64,000 nucleotides of DNA from Alphaproteobacteria bacterium. GTDB lineage: Bacteria; Pseudomonadota; Alphaproteobacteria; Micropepsales; Micropepsaceae. Numbering within the stretch: position 1 is the stretch's first letter; each line of letters begins with the position of its first letter. This document shows positions 60,189 to 64,000 of the stretch, one piece after another. Where the stretch lies: positions 310,001 to 374,000 of the forward strand of contig JAFKEU010000004.1 in assembly GCA_017308475.1 (NCBI GenBank), read 5' to 3'. Below the pieces are notes generated by a model, which was not told the origin of the DNA, ran no database searches, and saw only the letters and a program-made list of their open reading frames with translations. The translations under genes and the position numbers were made by a program.

Positions 60189-61583
60189 TCACGCCGCCCC
60201 GCGGCGGGCGAGGGTCCAGGTTATGTAATAGATCAATCCCGCTCCATTCCAGATCAGGAAGAACAGGCGGGTAATATGTGGCAGGCTGAAAAACAGGTAC
60301 AGGCAGCCCAGCACGGTCAAGGGCCCCACCAGCCAGGGCAGCGGGGCCAGGAACAGGCGCGGTCCGTGAAATCGTCGCCGCATCGCCATCATGCAGACCG
60401 CCACCGCGATGAACGCCAACAGCGTGCCGGCATTGGCCAGCGCCGCGATGTCGGCCAGCGGCACCAATCCCGCCAGAATCCCTACCAGAACCGCGGTCAG
60501 CGCCGTGATGCGCACCGGCGTGCCGCGCGCACCGACACGCGCCAGCCCGTGCGGCAAAAGGCCGTCGCGCGCCATCGCAAAGAAGATGCGACTTTGCCCG
60601 AACAGGAAGGCCAGGATCACGGTGGGCAGGGCGACGATCGCCGCCGCCCCGATCGCCACCGCCGCGCCGCCGCTGCCGATGCTGCGCAGGATCTGCGCCA
60701 GCGGCTCGGGACTGTGGGCGAAGCCGGTATAACTCATCGCCCCCACCGCGACCGCCGCCACCAGCACATAGAGCGCGGTGCACACCGCCATCGAGCCGAT
60801 GATGCCGATGGGCAGGTTGCGCCCCGGATTCCTGGTTTCCTCGGCGGCGGTGGAAATCGCATCGAAGCCATAGAAGGCAAAGAAGATGATCGCCGCCGCC
60901 GCCATCACGCCGTGGGCCGTGCCGTTCACGTCGTGGGCGGAAAAGCCGAACGGCATGTAGGGACGGTAATGGGCGATGTCGAAATGCGGCAGCGCCACGG
61001 CCACGAAGATCAGCAGCGCGATGATCTTCACCATCACCAGCACCGAATTGACGTTGGCGCTTTCGCGTGTGCCTGCCATCAGGGCGCCGGCCACCAGCAC
61101 CAAGATCAGGATCGCCGGCAGGTTGATGAGGCCGTGGTCCAGCGGTCCAGCCAGCAGGGCATGGGGCAGCGGCCATCCCATGGAGGCCAGGAAGCCGCCG
61201 GCATAGCCCGACCAGCCCACCGCCACCGTGCTGACCACCAGCGAATATTCCAGGATCAGGCTCCAGCCCACCACCCAGGCGATCGCCTCGCCCAGCACCA
61301 CATAGGTATAGGTATAGGCGCTGCCGGAGGCCGGAATGGCGGTCGAGACATCGGCATAGGCCAGCGCGGCGCAGGCGCAGATCAAGCCCGCCACCAGGAA
61401 GGACAGCGTGACCGCGGGGCCCGCAAGGTTGGCCCCGACGCCCACCAGCGTATAGATGCCGGTGCCGACGATGCCGCCCACGCCCAGCGCCACCAGGTGC
61501 CACCAGTCCAGCGTCGGCCGAAGCCGCTGGTCATGGGGGATGGAGTCGAGGTCGATGGTCTTGCGCCGCAGCCACTGATTCAT
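60189..61583 (-). CDS. APC family amino acid permease
   Basis: The 464-residue membrane protein begins RKTIDLDSIPHDQRLRPTLDWWHLVALGVGGIVGTGIYTLVG, the cationic amino acid transporter (CAT/YfnA) signature, and has about twelve helices. It is expected to import amino acids, often branched or basic, by proton symport. The start is uncertain: in-frame ATGs at 61583, 61595 and 61613 and a TTG at 61619 are possible, and none has a clear ribosome site; 61583 is chosen because the conserved part begins there. Confidence 0.83.
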   Translation of the reverse strand: MNQWLRRKTIDLDSIPHDQRLRPTLDWWHLVALGVGGIVGTGIYTLVGVGANLAGPAVTLSFLVAGLICACAALAYADVSTAIPASGSAYTYTYVVLGEAIAWVVGWSLILEYSLVVSTVAVGWSGYAGGFLASMGWPLPHALLAGPLDHGLINLPAILILVLVAGALMAGTRESANVNSVLVMVKIIALLIFVAVALPHFDIAHYRPYMPFGFSAHDVNGTAHGVMAAAAIIFFAFYGFDAISTAAEETRNPGRNLPIGIIGSMAVCTALYVLVAAVAVGAMSYTGFAHSPEPLAQILRSIGSGGAAVAIGAAAIVALPTVILAFLFGQSRIFFAMARDGLLPHGLARVGARGTPVRITALTAVLVGILAGLVPLADIAALANAGTLLAFIAVAVCMMAMRRRFHGPRLFLAPLPWLVGPLTVLGCLYLFFSLPHITRLFFLIWNGAGLIYYITWTLARRGAA

Positions 61584-61704
61584 GGCCGCGAGCATCGGGG
61601 GGCGAGCCGGCATTTTCAAGCTGCCCGCACCACGGCAAACGCCATTTCAGACACGGCGAAAGAAACCTGCGTGGCCGGCAATCTTCGCGACCGCTTTGTT
61701 GCCG

Positions 61705-62559
61705 TCAATCATACCAGCCGGGTGCTTTTATCGCCGTCGCATACCAGTCGATGGCATGGCCTATCCATAGCTGGGCATGGTTCGCCTTGAGGAAGTCTTC
61801 GACTTTGCGGCGGGAGGCGGGCGTCAGTCCGCCCTGCTCGCGCGGCGGCACACGGCCAAGGCGCCGCTCGGCGCTGTAGTGATAAAGATCGCCCGAGATC
61901 ACCACGCCGCCGGTATGCGCCAGCTTTACATAGAGCGACTGGTGGCCGGGGGAATGGCCGGGCGTGGACAGAAGCACCACGCTGCCGTCGTCGAAGACGT
62001 CGTAATCGCCGTCGATGAAGCGGATGTGCGGCGCATGTTCCAGCGCAGAATAATTCGGCAGGGCCTGTTTGTTGGCGGACGGCCCGAACATGAAATCATA
62101 CTCCGCTTTGCGCGCCAGCCAGGTCGATCCGGCAAAGGCATCGGCGTTGCCGACATGGTCCCAGTGGGAATGGGAAATCGCCAGCCAGGTGATCATGGCG
62201 GGGGTGACGCCGATATTGGCCAGCTCGCCCGTCAGGGTGGTGAATTTCAGGATGCCCTCGCGCCCCATCATGTCTTCATAGATGGGTCGGCCGACATGGC
62301 TGTCCGGCAGGCCGGTGTCGAACAGCAAAATCCCCTTGGGGTGCATCACCAGGAAACAGGGATCGGAGAAGTTGGTGTTGCCGGCTTCATCCTTCGTCAG
62401 GCCGAAATTCTCCGGCAGGTTGGAGATGATGGTGCCGCAGTCGAGCACGTAAAGCCTGACCCCGGCCGGATGCGGCAGGGCGGGCAATCCCGTCTGGGCG
62501 GCGGCGGGCAGGACCAGCCCGGCCAGCAGGATCAATGCCAGGCCAATGCGGTGAAACAT
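61705..62559 (-). CDS. Secreted metallo-beta-lactamase-fold hydrolase, N-acyl homoserine lactonase-like
   Basis: The 284-residue protein has a signal peptide (MFHRIGLALILLAGLVLPAAAQ), and the metal motif HSHWDH (HxHxDH), then STPGHSPGH and GDLYHY. The order matches the AHL-lactonase/metallo-beta-lactamase subclass, which opens lactones such as homoserine lactones. Lactonase activity is inferred. The signal places it in the periplasm or outside, where it could quench or process signals. The start at 62559 follows a weak ribosome site. Confidence 0.8.
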   Translation of the reverse strand: MFHRIGLALILLAGLVLPAAAQTGLPALPHPAGVRLYVLDCGTIISNLPENFGLTKDEAGNTNFSDPCFLVMHPKGILLFDTGLPDSHVGRPIYEDMMGREGILKFTTLTGELANIGVTPAMITWLAISHSHWDHVGNADAFAGSTWLARKAEYDFMFGPSANKQALPNYSALEHAPHIRFIDGDYDVFDDGSVVLLSTPGHSPGHQSLYVKLAHTGGVVISGDLYHYSAERRLGRVPPREQGGLTPASRRKVEDFLKANHAQLWIGHAIDWYATAIKAPGWYD

Positions 62560-62953
62560 GACGCCCCCGTGGTTCTTTCGACCATGAGGCGCCGAAACGG
62601 GGCAGGCTGGCAAGGGGTGCGGGACAAGCGGCGGACAGGCCCGGCCGGCCGGCGCGGCATAGTGGGGGCGTGGTGGCCGGGAAAGCCCACAGCCACAGGC
62701 ACGGGATGAATCTTCGTTTTTTCACTTTTCGCCACCCCCCTCCCCCCTGCGGCGTGGACAAGAAGTAGATAGTGACGGCGGCAACAGGGGGACGGCGGGG
62801 CGGACGGAGGAGCGGAATTGGCGTCGGCGGCGCATCTCATGCCGCCAGTATCGCACAGCCGCAGAGGCAGGTGGATAAGGCGGAACCGACTCAGCACACC
62901 GCCGAGTTACGTATTGTGTCCCCGAAATTCTCTCCCTTGGGAGTCAAGTCCTC
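62560..62953. other. Non-coding stretch, 394 bases
   Basis: No credible gene on either strand. It has a C-rich run (CACCCCCCTCCCCCC near 62735) and a G-rich run (62787-62811). The base use shifts from GC-rich to AT-richer toward the right end, where the orphan genes begin. Confidence 0.5.
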
Positions 62954-63331
62954 TCACCGCCAAAATTTCAAAGCGATGACGACAGCGACCGCAACGCTGA
63001 CCCAAAGCAGGGAATGTGCGGACTTCTGCAGTGCCGAAAGCTTGTCGAGCAAGGCTCGTGAGACCTGCCGCATATCGCTGAAGTCTTCGACCTGACCAGG
63101 TTCGGCCGGCAGTTCCGCGTCGGCGAATGCAGCTTTGTATTGGAAGTTAAAAGCAGCTTCGGTGATAGGAACCTGCTCCTTTTTTTCGTTGTCCCATTTC
63201 AAATGGCTGCCATCTGGCTCCCATCCGTAATCGAAGAATTCCCGCTTAAACTTGAGCATCAAAGTTGTTGGGACACAGCCTGCGGTCAGGTTCGCGGACA
63301 GCTTGTCGAACGCCACTCTCGGCAATATCAA
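62954..63331 (-). CDS. Orphan protein with C-terminal transmembrane helix
   Basis: Up to 125 residues: a soluble, charged N-terminal part (KFKREFFDYGWEPDGSHLKW) and a single C-terminal helix (LLWVSVAVAVVIALKFW). The start is unclear; TTG 63331 or later GTG/ATG codons are possible and no clear ribosome site exists. The base composition is AT-richer than its neighbours. No family is known to me. It lies 20 bases after the next orphan on the same strand. Confidence 0.45.
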   Translation of the reverse strand: MILPRVAFDKLSANLTAGCVPTTLMLKFKREFFDYGWEPDGSHLKWDNEKKEQVPITEAAFNFQYKAAFADAELPAEPGQVEDFSDMRQVSRALLDKLSALQKSAHSLLWVSVAVAVVIALKFWR

Positions 63332-63351
63332 ATAAAAAACGAGAGAGCTGC

Positions 63352-63654
63352 CTAGTTCATCTTCCCCATCCGAGGATCGAAAAGGGGTACATATTTCAAG
63401 TGGCTTTCTAGGTCTTCGACATAATCACTGCAGAAGACGCTTAGGGCTGCCCCTATCTTCACGGAATTCTTTTGAAGAAAACCACGCGCGGGATTTACGA
63501 AAACCTCGCCGGTCTTCAGGGAAAGCATCCCTCGATCATGCATGCAAACTTGAAAGTGCAGACGCTCGCTTGTTCCTGGCTGGCCGTGCCCCGCGCGTTC
63601 AGTCCATGAACCTAATTCGGCGCGCGCCGAAGTAATCTCCAACGTCAAATACAT
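63352..63654 (-). CDS. Orphan small protein beside tRNA-Lys
   Basis: The 100-residue soluble protein begins MYLTLEITSARAELGSWTE. GGAGGGG lies 5 bases before the ATG at 63654, so translation is likely; the upstream extension to 63756 is rejected. It contains CMHDRGMLSLKTGEVFVNP and a late FCSDYVEDLESHLKYV. No family is recognised. It is in tandem with the orphan at 62954, in an AT-richer patch. The two may be one acquired unit. Confidence 0.5.
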   Translation of the reverse strand: MYLTLEITSARAELGSWTERAGHGQPGTSERLHFQVCMHDRGMLSLKTGEVFVNPARGFLQKNSVKIGAALSVFCSDYVEDLESHLKYVPLFDPRMGKMN

Positions 63655-63901
63655 TTCGCCCCTCCCCTTGCCTGCGGCAAGGCTACGGCTGCTGGCGCCC
63701 CGCGCCAACCCGCCAGGATCGCGCAGCAGCGCCGTTCTTCGGCCAGGGGCATCCACAGGCCCCTTTCCGAGGGCGCCCGCCAGCGGCCTTCCTAGCGAGT
63801 CCAGGGCAGTCTCAGGGAAGCAGATAAAATGCGCATATTCCCAAATCCAAATGTATGGCCTGGGAATAGCCCTTTTTAGGGCGCTGATCTTTATGAAGGA
63901 A
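63655..63901. other. Intergenic stretch between orphan gene and tRNA-Lys
   Basis: No gene is credible in these 247 bases. I looked for a copy of the tRNA 3' end that would mark an attachment site and saw none here. Confidence 0.4.
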
Positions 63902-63977
<76 letters not shown>

Positions 63978-64000
63978 ATCAGGCGTAGGCGCGAGCCGGA

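Noticed and set aside
62787..62811. G-rich run as possible G-quadruplex
   Set aside because: The run has short G tracts and lies in a non-coding gap; too weak to call.

Overview
The window is about 64 kb of high-GC, densely packed, mostly uninterrupted chromosomal DNA. I see no rRNA, CRISPR array, phage or insertion sequence. The gene families point to an aerobic or micro-oxic alphaproteobacterium: a FixL/FixJ/FixK oxygen-sensing cascade, a PodJ-like polarity factor with a CtrA-like half-conserved box and a GANTC site upstream, the TauE plus TIGR02186 pair, ligase-associated Lhr/PdeM, and a TPR-fused SPINDLY-type glycosyltransferase. The genus cannot be fixed from the sequence alone.

Layout. 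1-6.3 kb: the 5' end of a PQQ/cytochrome c dehydrogenase, a type II NADH dehydrogenase, a GlcG-like protein, an ACS-type MFS transporter with a small secreted protein, and a sugar-acid type SDR. 6.3-9.8 kb: a copper cassette (DUF2946, TonB receptor, a tiny RNA polymerase alpha-CTD-like protein, PCuAC chaperone), then mntP. 10.4-22.9 kb: a TetR regulator, a MaoC/TPR-methyltransferase pair, a Coa1-like protein and POT peptide transporter, a cNMP-patatin, an SDR, a secreted TPR protein, a thiolase and a CAP lipoprotein. 23.1-31.5 kb: the PodJ-like protein, TauE/TIGR02186, PdeM/Lhr and a Crp-family regulator. 31.7-33.3 kb: an alpha/beta hydrolase, DUF423 and a CopC-like protein.

33.3-43.2 kb is one sugar block on the minus strand. 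gnd-zwf-pgl-GH15-polyphosphate glucokinase is followed by otsB-GH15-otsA, nearly every junction overlapping. Together these genes could make trehalose, hydrolyse it or a related glucan to glucose, phosphorylate the glucose with polyphosphate and oxidise glucose-6-phosphate to NAD(P)H and ribulose-5-phosphate. 43.4-48.2 kb carries MaeB (malic enzyme fused to a phosphotransacetylase-like domain) and the SPINDLY-type OGT.

49.9-58.6 kb is the most interesting region, an oxygen-limitation island. FixL (haem PAS, His308) and FixJ are divergent from fixK, and a FixJ-like site lies before fixK. I found five FixK/FNR-type boxes, TTG(A/C)-N6-(T/G)CAA. They lie before a single-domain receiver, a MaoC-phosphotransacetylase fusion, a tandem universal stress protein, a K+ channel-like protein and a quinone oxidoreductase. 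Their distances to the start codons are regular: 61.5, 40.5, 61.5, 40.5 and 53.5 nt. Within or next to the island lie several poorly known small genes: a 29-codon coupled ORF, an eRF1-like protein, a lipoyl-fold protein lacking the acceptor lysine, and three micro membrane proteins after fixK. I suggest this is a coherent, incompletely described hypoxia-survival module.

58.6-64 kb: an MgtC/DUF4010 membrane protein, a small lipoprotein, an APC permease, a secreted metallo-beta-lactamase-fold lactonase, two AT-richer orphan genes and tRNA-Lys(CUU) at the right edge. The two orphans on the 3' side of the tRNA may be a small acquired segment. All coordinates, starts and motifs were read by eye; no database search was possible.
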